Assembly (NCBI RefSeq): GCF_000276665.1
Contig: NW_004955475.1
Location: 5,589,986 to 5,653,985, forward strand
Origin: Chinchilla lanigera
Lineage: Eukaryota > Chordata > Mammalia > Rodentia > Chinchillidae
Direction: 5' to 3'
DNA: 64,000 nucleotides
In this document: positions 49,456 through 59,099 of the stretch, one piece after another
Layout: every line of letters begins with the position of its first letter
Position numbering within the stretch: the first letter of the stretch is position 1
Position numbers and translations under genes: made by a program
Notes under the pieces: model-generated
Databases searched by the model: none
The model's input: the letters and a program-made list of their open reading frames with translations, nothing else
What the model was told of the DNA's origin: nothing

Positions 49456-50795
49456 TTTTGTTTTAGGATATTTCTTTGCTTCAGTTCTTCAGCTGTGGGC
49501 CTTTGGCTGACTCTCCTGACCAGCTTGGTTCCAATTTCTTCTCGGATTTCCTGCCTCTCTTCTTCAGATGTTTGCTGCAAGATATTTTTGTCTTGTAACT
49601 CTTTCTTAGATGGTCTGCCGCCAAGTTAAATAGCGAGAGTATCCCTTCATCTTATCTGACTTGCCAAAGCACTCTCTGCACTTTCATCCTTGTCATCTTC
49701 TTCCTCATCTTCATCTGTGTACAAGATGGGCCCATCTGAGTTAGAGTCGCTGGCGTGGTACTCCCTGGTGCCTTAGTCTTCTGGGATACTGAAGGACTCT
49801 GAAGATTCTCCCATCAGCCCTGGGCTCAGCAGCTGAGAGGCAGCCTTCTCCAGCTCATCTTTGGTTGGAAAACATTTAGCACGTTCTCTGCTAACACTTA
49901 AGCCAATGCTTGAGTGGAGAGTGGTTCTGTTGGTTGGCTCTTCAGTCCAAAGGAGCTGACTTGCATCTAAGGCAGAGACAGGCAGGTCAGTTCCGTTGCT
50001 GACCAGGGCCATGGGAGTGTCTGGGGCCATAATGCACTGATCCTCAAGGAATAGAGGATGGGTGGGGGGCAGGAAGGTAGCACAGCCAAGGGAGGTGGAG
50101 GGACAGCGGGCTTTGTTTTGTCTGTGTTCTTCTCCTCAGCCCCTCGGACAGTCTGCCCAGGCTGGAGTCTCTCCACTCTGGCCTCCAAAGGCTCTCCTTT
50201 GAGATCAAATGCCCGGATGGCCACAGTGTCTGAGGACAGGCAAGAAGTTGTTGGCTACTTGCCAAGTTTCTTCTTGCCCTTTGTGGTCCCCACTGTCCCT
50301 GATTTGCTAGCAACTGTCTCTTTTGAAGCTTTGGGATGTGAAGAGGTGCATGAAGTAGATGGTGAAGCTGATGTTTTGGAGCCCGTTGGTTTTTTGGAAT
50401 AAAAACCAGCAGCCTCTTGGGTCGTGTTTTGGCTTGTTGGCTTGGCTGGAGGGACTGGGACCTGCTTGCTGAGAGCCTTGGCATTTGTTTTAATAGGAGG
50501 CACTTCATCACCCTTATGGCTGGGCCCAGCTGCGTCCCCTTTGGAGGCACAAGTGATTTTTTGGGTTTAGGCTTAGGAGGAGCTGGAGGGAGTAGGAGAT
50601 GCTTTTCTTATCTTTTGTCTTTTCCGTCAAGTTGGTGTTTTCTCAGATACAGAGCCATTACCTTCTTCAGCCTTCCCTACATTCTCCTCTCTGGTAGATT
50701 CCTCTCTGATGGGTATCATGTGCCCATTTGATGTTTCAAGGTCAATTGTTACATCTCCATCTTGATCAGGCAATTCCTTAATCACGCCTCTTCTT

Positions 50796-51420
50796 TTCTT
50801 ATTTTAAAAAATAAAAGAACGAAAACATATTAACAAACACACATACAGTTACAAAATAACACAAGAACAACACAAACAATACTGAAATTCAGACAAGGTG
50901 ATAAGAAATTAACAATGGTTGCTGTATTACATACTGTTATCTTCAAAGTGGTGACTCAGGAAAACAAATACAGACATGCAAGATTGATCAAATAATTAAT
51001 CATTAACTGTTCCTTTCAATAAAGCGATAGAAGTCACTACTACAACTATGTTAGCTACCCTGTATATACATGTAAACATGATTTCCCCCTTCTTTCTTTT
51101 CTCTTTTCCCTCATCCCAGTTGCTCTTTACTTTTGGGCAGTTTCCTCTCATTTCACAATGTCTATCATACCTCCTAATTTTATTCACTCAGGTTTTTACA
51201 CTTGTGAGACAATACGTTGTTTACACATGTGGGTCTGATTTATTTCACTTATGAGTATGGTCTCTAGTTGTGACCATTTACCTATAAAAGCCTTGAGAAG
51301 GGCTGAGGATTTAGCTCAGCGTCACAGCGCCTGCCTGCCAAGTGCGAGGTCGTGAGTTCGATTCCCAGTACCAGAAAAAAAAAAAGCCTCGAGTTTATCT
51401 TTTTATATAATGGAATATTA
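50796..51420 (-). mobile_element. L1 3'-end fragment inserted in the PHACTR2 retrocopy
   Basis: Closely resembles the L1 3' ends at 38960-39430 and 1-95. The antisense orientation is shown by the T-rich tail remnant at its low-coordinate edge. Flanks ATCACGCCTCTTCTT (50781-50795) and TTCACGCCCCTTCTT (51421-51435) form a target-site duplication. Removing the insert rejoins the PHACTR2 reading IRRGVIKELPDQ. Confidence 0.8.
51300..51384 (+). mobile_element. ID-type tRNA-derived SINE inside the L1 fragment
   Basis: GGGCTGAGGATTTAGCTCAGC body with A/B-box-like tRNA head, CCAGTACC end and A-tail. It is flanked by AAAGCCTTGAG / AAAGCCTCGAG. It lies inside an L1 fragment that is itself inside the PHACTR2 retrocopy. 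Confidence 0.9.
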
Positions 51421-51645
51421 TTCACGCCCCTTCTTATTGGCTGCTGTCTACTTTGGTGGATAGCTTCCTCTCTAACATTGCTGAGGTTTCTCTAAATTTG
51501 TCACTGATCTTATTTTTCCTCCATTTCCAAGGCTTGAAAATTTTACGGATGGTGGACAGTTTCCCCTTTGTCTTGAAGGGCGGTGTCTGGGAACCTGTCG
51601 GGGGGCGGGGCATCTGAGTTTGCTACGGAAGCTCTGGCCAGTCCA

Positions 51646-51990
51646 TCAACTGAGCCGGAGATGCGGGCGCGCAGCGCGCGGCCCCTGCCCGAGCACGCCG
51701 AGAGAGGGCGCTCTCCGAGCGGCAACAGGACTGGCTCCCCGGGCAGCGGGCGGGCTCCTCCGCCTCGGGCTCGGCTCGGGCTCTGGTTCGGGAGCCGAAT
51801 CGCGGCCGCCTCGCCCGTGCGCCCCGCGGGAAGCCTGGCTGCCTGCCTGGGCCATCCGCTCGGGCGGAGGGAGCGCAGAGTGGAGCAGTGGAGCGGTCAG
51901 CGAGGCGGGAAGCAGCGAGGGCGGGAGGAGGAAGAGGACAGAAAAGTTTGCACAGGAAGGAGCCGCCCACAGACGACTTGGCGCCCGCCT
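51646..51990 (-). pseudogene. GC-rich 5'UTR / first-exon part of the PHACTR2 retrocopy
   Basis: A block rich in G, C and CpG stands out from the AT-rich surroundings. On the minus strand it runs without a break into the PHACTR2 N-terminal coding sequence, and it ends at the putative target-site duplication. The simplest reading is the CpG-island-derived leader of the parent mRNA. Open frames of over 100 codons on both strands here are by-products of high GC. Confidence 0.75.
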
Positions 51991-52149
51991 CAAGTAAGAG
52001 GTTTTTAAAGAACATTGCCTTACAAGGATAAAGTTGAGAAAGGTGGCTCCCTCTTTTGTTCCGAATTCTTTCAGCTTTAATTGTGGGAATAAAGCAGGCA
52101 GCCACTGCAGACAAAATATAGCAACTGGGAGCAGTCACATGTTGTTCTT

Positions 52150-52380
52150 CTATTTTTTAAAAAAATAATTGTATTGATAAATTTTAGATAGGCATAATGA
52201 ACACATTCACCATGGGGAATTTGTACCTGTACATAATATCTCTTGATTCTTCTTTTCTCTCCAATTCCCGCCACTCCCTTCAATCCCTCTTCCCTTCTGT
52301 ATTTACAAAAGCTTTGCTTACATTTTTTTCTTATGTTCTCTCTCTTTTTTTTTTCTTTTCCCTCTTTTTAAAAAGTAGAC
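52150..52380 (-). mobile_element. L1 3'-end fragment (antisense)
   Basis: TTGTATTGATAAATTTTAG, CATGGGGAATTTGTACCTGTACATAA and the pyrimidine-rich continuation match 58660-58760. Confidence 0.55.
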
Positions 52381-52895
52381 ATGATAAGAGTGAAATTTTT
52401 GTTAGGACATGTGGTCAGAAGTTGCAAAGCTTGTCTTCATTCCTCTTTTGTCTTTTCTTTCCCAATCTCCTGCCCCTCACAGATAAAATACCTGCCCTCC
52501 CATCATCCATCAGCCCAGTAATGCTGCCGCTGGCCAGATTGCAGAACATACCAGGCCGATCAGAGATCTCTGTTTCGATCTGGTTCATGGAGTAAATAAA
52601 AAAAATTAGAGGCGATAGAAATTAAAATCACTCTACCTTTTTCTTTTCTGACGGGGTGGGGCGCGTTCAGGGTGGTATGGCTGTACACTCATTTTGTTTT
52701 CTGGATGAAAACATTTAATGAAAATTATAACATCTCTTATCTCCCATCAGTTAAAGTAATGCCATCATTTCAAATTCATTTTCTGTGCAGGCTTTAGATG
52801 TTATTCATTTTTCATGGCAAGTTTAAGCTTATGTAACTTTTCTTTGGTCCCAGATCAAACTGAAGAATATGTACTGTGATACACTCTCTGTAAAA
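52381..52895. other. HEPH intron, no feature recognised
   Basis: Unassigned intronic sequence without coding pattern. Confidence 0.35.
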
Positions 52896-52899
52896 TAAA

Positions 52900-53095
52900 C
52901 GTTTTTGCAGTACTGGGGAATGAACTCAGGCCCTTTGCACTGAGCTGCATCCCCAGGCCTGTTTTTAGTTTTTATTTTGAGACATGGTCTTTTTGTGTTA
53001 CTAAGTTGCCCAGGTTGGTCTTGAACTTGGGATCTTCCTGCCTCAGCCTCCCAAAGTGCTGGTATTACAGGTGCATACTACTATACCCAGGCCTG
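52900..53095 (-). mobile_element. ID remnant plus B1-type SINE
   Basis: 52903-52962 is an old antisense ID (GCAGTACTGGGGAATGAAC...TGCATCCCCAGGCC). 52970-53095 is B1 (TTTTGAGACATGG, TGCCTCAGCCTCCCAAAGTGC). Confidence 0.8.
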
Positions 53096-53448
53096 TAAAA
53101 TCCTTTTCTATGAAAGCATTTATATTTATAGTACATGTAAAGTGTTTATCTTTGATATGATAGTGTGAGTTGACACATTTGTATATGTAGATCATCTTGA
53201 ATTATTATTTCAAATTGAAAATTAGAAAATATATCGATAACTATAGATGTTATGAAGAGGTTATTTCTATTTTTGTACTAAAAATCAATTGGATAAACTA
53301 AATCCAAAACATGATATTGTAAGTAGCATTTTTATTTTGTCTTACTGTTTATATATTTCAACACCGCTACACCAGGTAATCCCAATCTCTGGAGTATTCA
53401 ATTAAATTTGGGTTCCTAGAATATATGGCTAGCTTTTAAAATTCCTTT

Positions 53449-53509
53449 TTTTTTTTTTGGTTTTTCTCCGGTACTGGGAACCGAACTCACGACCTTGCGC
53501 TTGCCAGGC
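53449..53509 (-). mobile_element. 5'-truncated ID-type SINE
   Basis: T-run, CTCCGGTACTGGGAACCGAAC, CGCTTGCCAGG then stops, lacking the A-box half. Perfect duplication TTAAAATTCCTTT at 53436-53448 and 53510-53522. Confidence 0.93.
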
Positions 53510-53884
53510 TTAAAATTCCTTTCTATTGGTGAAATGGAAGTATTGGTTTTCCTTGTGAAAGAATTTTCATATTTGTAAGTGCTAAATTTATAATTCAGGT
53601 TTGAGCAAGTTGTGAATAAGTGAAAAAGTAAATTGCTGAATATATAGAGTTACAGGTGGTCAGAATGAGTTTATATATTCTTCTGAGAAGAATAAATTTG
53701 ATTTAATTATTTCTTCTGTTAAGCAGTAGTCAGGATTACAAAATGTATGCTTTAATATTGTTGTGTTTGTGGATTATCATTTTCATTTTGTTTAACCATT
53801 TCACTGCTGACATTTTGCAGTCCCATCCTCAATTTTTCTTTAGAATTTTAAACAAGTCTCTTCATTAAGTACTGCAGCGATGAG

Positions 53885-54000
53885 CCGGGTGTGGTGACAA
53901 ATGCTTGTAATTCTGAGAGGCTGAGGCAGGAGGATTGCCAGTAGAACTCTGCCTGGGCAGTTTAGCGACTTAGAGAAACTGTCTAAATATAAAAAATAAG
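53885..54000 (+). mobile_element. B1-type SINE
   Basis: GCCGGGTGTGGTGACAAATGC, GAGGCTGAGGCAGGAGGATTGCC, AGAAACTGTCTAAATA. Confidence 0.85.
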
Positions 54001-54006
54001 AAAAGA

Positions 54007-54065
54007 GCTAGGGCTGTAGCTCAGTGCAAAGGTCTTGAGTTCAATCCCCAGTAACACAAAAAACA
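54007..54065 (+). mobile_element. internally deleted ID-type SINE
   Basis: GAGCTAGGGCTGTAGCTCAG then GCAAAGGTCTTGAGTTCAATCC, same deletion form as 40382-40445. Confidence 0.75.
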
Positions 54066-54634
54066 AATGACCGCAACCCATGGTGGTAAATTGGCTAGCA
54101 AAGAAAAAAAAAAGACATGAGAAAAGTTGCTGAATATATAGAGGTAATGAATATAGAACAGAGTAAGAAGATATTAACTTGGCTTTTAACTTTCTACAAG
54201 TTAAAGGTTTACTTGAGCAAGTTACTTCTCAGGTTTATTTTCCATGTAATGGGAAATGGAGCCAACCGATTCTTAAATTGTCTTTATGCTGAAATTGTGT
54301 GACTTTTTCTGCTTTTACTTTTCCAAAGTGAGTGCTTCAAGGAAGGGAATTTTGTCTTCTCCTTTACTTCCATGGCACCAGCTTTGTACTGTGGCATTAC
54401 TAGTTGGGTCTTGCAGCACTTTGTCAGGTTAGCACTTTTCCAAATGGCCGGTATCTCTCCACCCGTTGTTTTATGTGAGGACTGGGCTGAGGAACATGGT
54501 CCAGGACCTTAGGATCTGATGTTTTTTAAGACTACACCTGGCTGTCCTATATACTTGCCTTCTCTTGGCTTCTGTATCTGCCATTCTTCCTCTCACTCAC
54601 CCTGGTATTACACATGTACAATTTCACTTTCTAG

Positions 54635-54847
54635 GCTCCCTGTACCCAGATGGCTCTTCTGGGCTTCTGAAAGCTGATGACTCTGTTCCCCCGGGGGGCA
54701 GCCATATATACAACTGGACCATTCCAGAAAGTCATGCACCCACCGATGCTGACCCAGCATGTCTCACTTGGGTGTACCATTCTCATGTAGATGCACCAAG
54801 AGACATTGCAACTGGCCTCATTGGACCCCTCATCACCTGCAAAAGAG
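54635..54847 (+). CDS. HEPH: HEPH coding exon 3: end of domain 1 with second trinuclear copper histidine pair
   Basis: The acceptor TTTCTAG ends at 54634 and the donor GTACAG begins at 54848. The 213-base exon enters and leaves in phase 1 and encodes residues 141-211. Visible features are the LYPDGSSG turn, a sequon at Asn167 (NWT), the cysteine pair Cys183/Cys209 matching the conserved ceruloplasmin domain 1 disulfide, and VYHSHVDAPRDIATGLIGPL. His189 and His191 correspond to the second domain 1 histidine pair of the trinuclear copper site. All four domain 1 copper-ligand histidines are thus intact across this exon and the previous one. The intron upstream is 8.6 kb and holds the PHACTR2 retrocopy. 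Confidence 0.96.
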
Positions 54848-55385
54848 GTACAGATTCCAAGGGTGATCTAAGGGATGCAGTTTGGGATGTTGGTGGAAAG
54901 CAACAGTATTGTTGAAGCACCTTTATTGCTGAAGCATCTTGGGCAGTAGCCTAAAGAGTATTAATTTAGCACCTTTGTTTATTAACAGGAGCATCCCCGT
55001 CAAACTCCCTTTCCACTATTTTTTCTATATCACTATCTTTTTCTTTAAAAAACCCCTCTAAAACCACAAAATGTCTATTTTTTTACTTTCTTGTTTATTT
55101 CTTATTGTAGTTTTAAAATTCAGATTGACAAATTGGTGGGAATGCTATATACTAAAGGAATAGTCAAACTTGAAGGCCGGGGTCTGGCAGGAATGTGTTC
55201 AGATTTAGGCCCTGGGTCGAAGACCTAGTCAAGGATGATGGGAAGGAATTATTCTAGATCCTATGTGACCCACCTTCAAGTTCAGAAATTAAAGTTAGCT
55301 GTATTTGTTTCTCTGTTTCTGAAAGCCATTTAAGGCTCTCTCTTATCCCTTTCTTATGAGTACCTCCTGAAGCTTACTGTTGCTA
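54848..55385. other. HEPH intron between coding exons 3 and 4
   Basis: No repeat or gene recognised in this stretch. Confidence 0.4.
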
Positions 55386-55401
55386 CGGAAAGGAGGTTCT
55401 C

Positions 55402-55493
55402 GTTTTTTTTTTTTTCTCTGGTACCGGGAACCGAACTCACGACCTTGCGCTTGCCAGGCAGGCGCTTTGCCACTGAGCTAAATCCCCAGCCCC
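55402..55493 (-). mobile_element. young ID-type SINE next to HEPH coding exon 4
   Basis: T-run, CTGGTACCGGGAACCGAAC, CCACTGAGCTAAATCCCCAGC. Perfect 16-base duplication CGGAAAGGAGGTTCTC at 55386-55401 and 55494-55509, only 27 bases before the exon. Confidence 0.96.
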
Positions 55494-55535
55494 CGGAAAG
55501 GAGGTTCTCAAAGGCATCTTTTATTCTTGTCCTAG

Positions 55536-55718
55536 GAACCCTGGATGGGAATTCTCCTCCTCAGAGGCAGGACGTGAGCCATAATTTCTTCCTGCTCTTC
55601 AGTGTGGTGGACGAGAACCTAAGCTGGCATCTTGATGAGAACATTGCCACTTACTGCTTAGACCCTGCCTCAGTGGACAAAGAAGATGAGGCCTTTCAGG
55701 ACAGCAACAGGATGCATG
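55536..55718 (+). CDS. HEPH: HEPH coding exon 4: first half of plastocyanin-like domain 2
   Basis: The acceptor GTCCTAG ends at 55535 and the donor GTGAGC starts at 55719. The 183-base exon (61 codons, phase 1 in and out) encodes residues 212-272. It opens with TLDGNSPPQRQD and contains the family strand FFLLFSVVDENLSWHL, a sequon at Asn239 (NLS), and ends DSNRMH, the conserved link to the next exon. Leu253 replaces the serine recalled after Cys252 in human and mouse hephaestin. A young antisense ID SINE ends only 27 bases upstream of the exon once its duplicated target site is counted, so the branch point and pyrimidine tract lie in or right beside the duplicated target sequence. Confidence 0.96.
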
Positions 55719-56589
55719 GTGAGCTGGGAGGAGGAGATCACATTTTGTCAGTGGACCCTGATGGAGAGTTGCTACAGGGTCTAGAATTTGGTGGGTGCTT
55801 ACCCACACCTGGTTCTTTTTGATTCTCATAAGAACCAGTAATAGTGGCTTTTCCATTTTGACTTTGAGGACTCTGAGGCTACCAGAATTATGGATCAAAT
55901 AAAGAGCACAGCTAAAATTACATCCCTGTTGTATTGTGTAGGTTGTGCTACCCTATCTCATAATGTGGAATAGCTAAGGCTATTGATTCAGAAGTTACAT
56001 ACTATGTGTTGGTTGTCTGCTGATATAATTAATGAATATTACTTTGCTATAACAAAAGTATGCAAGCTGGAAAAATTACCTACTCCATGGAGGAAAAATG
56101 TTTGTTTTCAAGCTACTTTGCTTATATCTTCCATCCTATTCTGGGTTTATGGCTGTAAGGGAATTGATCATATTAATTAAATTTAAAACAAAATGAAGGT
56201 ACAAAATCCCTGAGACATGAGCGTAGAACTGATATTAAGGACAGAAGCAAACTGACTTTTTGTTAATCAAAGAAATGATTTTCTTAATTTTTGTTAAGAA
56301 AACAAAACAACCCCTCGTGACGGGGGTTGGCTGAAAACCAGACAACCCCAAAAGGAGTTGAGAATTTAGAGGGAAGATGTGAAGGATAGCTCAGACTGTT
56401 CAAATTTCTCTTGGCATTCATAAGAGCTGATTGTAATAGCCACAATAATTGCAAGTGTGACAGTTAATTATGTGGCAATCTCAGAAGGAAACCATCCTGA
56501 AAGAAAGACCAGCCAGAAAAATAATTCTGTACCTAAGAGAACTTCTTCATATTGCTCATTTGAAATATTGGCTTTACCACTAAGTAGTT

Positions 56590-56725
56590 CTTTTTTTTTT
56601 TTTTTCTGTCTGTTTTTGAGACAGGGTCTCGCTGTGCAGTTCAGGCTGGCCTTGAACTCTCTTTGTAGCCCAGGCTGGTCTCGAACTCACAGTGATCCTC
56701 CTGCCTCAGCCACCACGCCCAGCTA
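56590..56725 (-). mobile_element. B1-type SINE
   Basis: T-run, GAGACAGGGTCTCGCTGTGC, duplicated unit GTTCAGGCTGGCC / GCCCAGGCTGGTC, CCACCACGCCCAGC; the segment after CTGCCTCAGCC is shortened. Confidence 0.92.
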
Positions 56726-56979
56726 CCACTAGCTAGTTCTGCGGAATTCAGAAAGCAGGATTTTACCTTTCTGAGCCTTGTTTATTTCATTTCTTTGAAT
56801 ACGACTAATGATTGTTGGCCTGTTTCTGACAGCTGTTCATAATATTGAAATGAAATAATACATATGGCCAGCAGAGTGTGCTCTTTAAAACCTTACCGAG
56901 ATGTTATCCATTATTATTGTTAGATGGTAAGATGTCCCATTCATCTGTGCATTTCTAACAGTGATATTTTCTTTTGTAG

Positions 56980-57234
56980 CAATCAACGGTTTTGTCTTTG
57001 GAAACTTACCAGAGCTGAGCATGTGTGCACATAAGCCTGTGGCCTGGCACTTGTTTGGCATGGGCAATGAAGTGGATGTCCACACAGCTTTCTTTCATGG
57101 ACAGATGCTGACCACCCGTGGACACCGCACTGATGTGGCTAACATCTTTCCAGCCACTTTTGTGACAGCTGAGATGGTACCTCAGAAGCCTGGCATCTGG
57201 TTACTTAGCTGTCAAGTGAACAGTCACTTGCAAA
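56980..57234 (+). CDS. HEPH: HEPH coding exon 5: second half of domain 2 with type 1 copper ligands
   Basis: The acceptor CTTTTGTAG ends at 56979 and the donor GTGAGA starts at 57235. The 255-base exon encodes residues 273-357 plus one base. It contains AINGFVFGNLPEL, Cys288, the VAWHLFGMGNEVDVHTAFFHG stretch (given in part) and LLSCQVNSHLQ. By ceruloplasmin homology His307, Cys350 and His355 are the domain 2 type 1 copper ligands. The axial ligand position falls in the next exon outside the window, so whether this site has the methionine cannot be seen. Cys288 is expected to pair with a cysteine in that next exon. The reading frame is open past the donor for only a few codons, consistent with splicing. 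Confidence 0.96.
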
Positions 57235-58600
57235 GTGAGATGAAAAATTTCTGACCTTTAGGGTGCTGGGGAGGTGTCAGTAAAAGTCAATATGAGCCTG
57301 AACTTTTGGCTTGGAGCCATAAGATAGGTCTTCTAGGTGAGGCATCTCTGTATGCATTGTTAAACACTAGCCTAGAAGTCAGGGCCCCTGCGTTCTTTCT
57401 TGGTTCTGCCATTAAGTTTTTAGGTAATGTTGGCCATATCTCCTTGGATTTTTTCCTCTCCATCTCAAATATAAGGTGTCCTAGGGATGGATAGGTTGAC
57501 TTCTAAGCTGCTTTATATTTGTTCGGAAGTCTAAGGATTTAAGACCTAGAAATATTTTCACTTCATTGAACAGGGAGTGAAGAAGAGATTAGTTAAAGAA
57601 AAGCAAGTTTTGTCCAGATAATCATGGAGTGCTGTTGGTGTGTACTGACTCTCTACTTGGGACGCAACAACATTAGAGGTAGATGCTTTTAGGTTGGGTG
57701 AGAGAACTGTTAAGGTAATGAGAGAATGCATTACAGAACATCAGAAAGAAGGGTGGCAGAACTTATGAGGCAATGCAAACAGCAATAAATACATGACTAG
57801 AGGGTTTGAGTTGTAGTTTCAACTCCAAAAATTTCACTGTATCACTTTGGGCAAGTCCATTCCCATTTCTGGACTTTATTTCCACATCTTTAAAATGGAA
57901 GAGTTGGTCTAAATGGTCTCTAAAATCTCTTTTGTTCTTACTTTCTAGAATTATTTGATGTTTGTTGAATTAGGAGGGTTTTCAGAAAGTGTTATGTGAA
58001 TATGTGGAAATGAGTTTGTGTAGCTGGAGATTTACAGACTGATTAGACAATGAGTGTAGGATGGCAAGTTTCAGTCAATAGAGGCCATTTCTGTGTGTTG
58101 CATCATCAAGAGTCTGGCCTTGGATCCATGAGTGCCTGAGTAAGAGAGCAAAAAATGGGTGAAGGTTAGGGATTCAGCATGGTAATGGAACATGTATGAT
58201 CCTTGGAAGCAGACAAGCCTGGATTCAAATCCTGCATCCACAATTGCTTGCTCATCTTTGGTAAGTCTACCGGATGGAAGCAGTGATAACTACATTATAA
58301 ATTTGTAACGAGATTTCAAGGACATAATGTAATTTTAAATTCTAGAGAGTAGAGAAAGGATGTGACCAAGATAGAAGATATAAGAGAGGAAAATACATAC
58401 TACAGTAAAAAGGTGGGAGCTTAAGTCTCAGCTCTACCACTGACCAGCTATACAATCTTGGACAAGTTACACAACCCTTTCTGATACCTAGTTTGCTACA
58501 TTAAAAGTGCATTTCACACCGTCGTTAGGAAGACTGACTGGCAATAAAGTGAAAAGCTTCTGACATGTGACATATGTCACAGCATGTGACATATATACAT
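57235..58600. other. HEPH intron after coding exon 5; MIR remnants
   Basis: MIR-like blocks at 57810-57960 (CACTTTGGGCAAGTCCATTCC), 58200-58330 and 58405-58520 (CTCAGCTCTACCACTGACC). No exon recognised. Confidence 0.5.
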
Positions 58601-59099
58601 TTAACAAAACTAATATTCCTTCTTCATACATATCTCAAATTCACAAAAGACTTTTTATTTTTATTGATACATGTTTGCAGTGTAAAATGATTACATTACT
58701 TATGGGGAGTTGGTACATGTATAACACATTTTAATTCATTTATTGCCTCTTTTCCTTTTGAAAAAGATGCAACTCCTTCTTTCCTGTAACTCTTACTCTG
58801 CTATTTATTTGTATTTTGAGTTTCTCATATAAAAGAAACAATACAATATTTAAGGTTGCATTTCTGATTTATTTTGTTAAACATCATAGTTGCAAGTTGC
58901 ATCGATTTTCCTACAAATGACTCAAATTCATCCTTCTTTATGGCATAGTAGTACTCCACTATGTATAAATGCTACGAGATTTATACATTTTCTTTATCCA
59001 TTTATCTCTTGATGCACATATGGCCAACTCCCAAGATTTAGCTTTTATAAACTGTGCTGCTATAAACCTAAGTATGTATATATTACTGTAATATGATCT

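Larger units (their letters stand above)
47521..51990 (-). pseudogene. PHACTR2: PHACTR2 processed retrocopy, antisense in a HEPH intron
   Basis: Read on the minus strand, this segment follows spliced PHACTR2 mRNA from 5'UTR to 3'UTR without introns. PHACTR2 is a phosphatase-and-actin regulator that binds PP1 and G-actin through RPEL motifs. Recognised blocks in order are: GC-rich 5'UTR and first-exon sequence (51646-51990), N-terminal SVDGLARASVANSD and TIRKIFKPWKWRKNK (about 51440-51650), IRRGVIKELPDQDGD across the 50790 junction, TSNGHMIPIREESTREENV (50670-50760), a Pro/Lys/Ser-rich middle (50250-50600), [20 protein letters not shown] of an RPEL repeat (about 49460-49545), and [20 protein letters not shown] to the stop (TAA, 48979-48981). 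Several frameshifts and stops make it non-coding. Near-matching flanks CAAGTAAGAGATTT (47507-47520) and CAAGTAAGAGGTTT (51991-52004) look like its target-site duplication, and on the sense strand the 5' flank TT/AAAA fits the L1 endonuclease site. The recognisable poly(A) tail has decayed. The L1 fragment 50796-51420 and SINE 49247-49347 are later insertions. Confidence 0.88.
35341..57234 (+). other. HEPH: HEPH gene, 5' part (hephaestin, partial at the right edge)
   Basis: Span of the recognised part of the hephaestin gene. Five coding exons join in one frame with canonical AG/GT sites to give about 357 residues closely resembling mammalian hephaestin, a membrane-anchored multicopper ferroxidase that oxidises Fe(II) during iron export from enterocytes, with ferroportin as partner. 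A candidate leader exon lies 7.8 kb upstream of the first coding exon. The family protein is about 1,150 residues with six plastocyanin-like domains, a transmembrane helix and a short cytosolic tail. Only domains 1 and 2 are encoded here, so roughly 70 percent of the gene lies beyond the window. The split codons at all four coding junctions complete correctly, which argues for a live gene rather than a pseudogene. HEPH rather than ceruloplasmin or HEPHL1 is chosen on near-identity of exon sequence. Introns are packed with B1, ID and L1 repeats and an antisense PHACTR2 retrocopy. Confidence 0.93.

Noticed and set aside
50044..50550. A 168-codon minus-strand coding gene
   Set aside because: It is an out-of-frame reading of the PHACTR2 retrocopy, whose true frame is shifted and interrupted.
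51583..52138. Overlapping frames of 115-170 codons on both strands as possible genes
   Set aside because: They arise from GC-rich PHACTR2 5'UTR sequence with few stop codons. No start context, domain or splice structure supports them.
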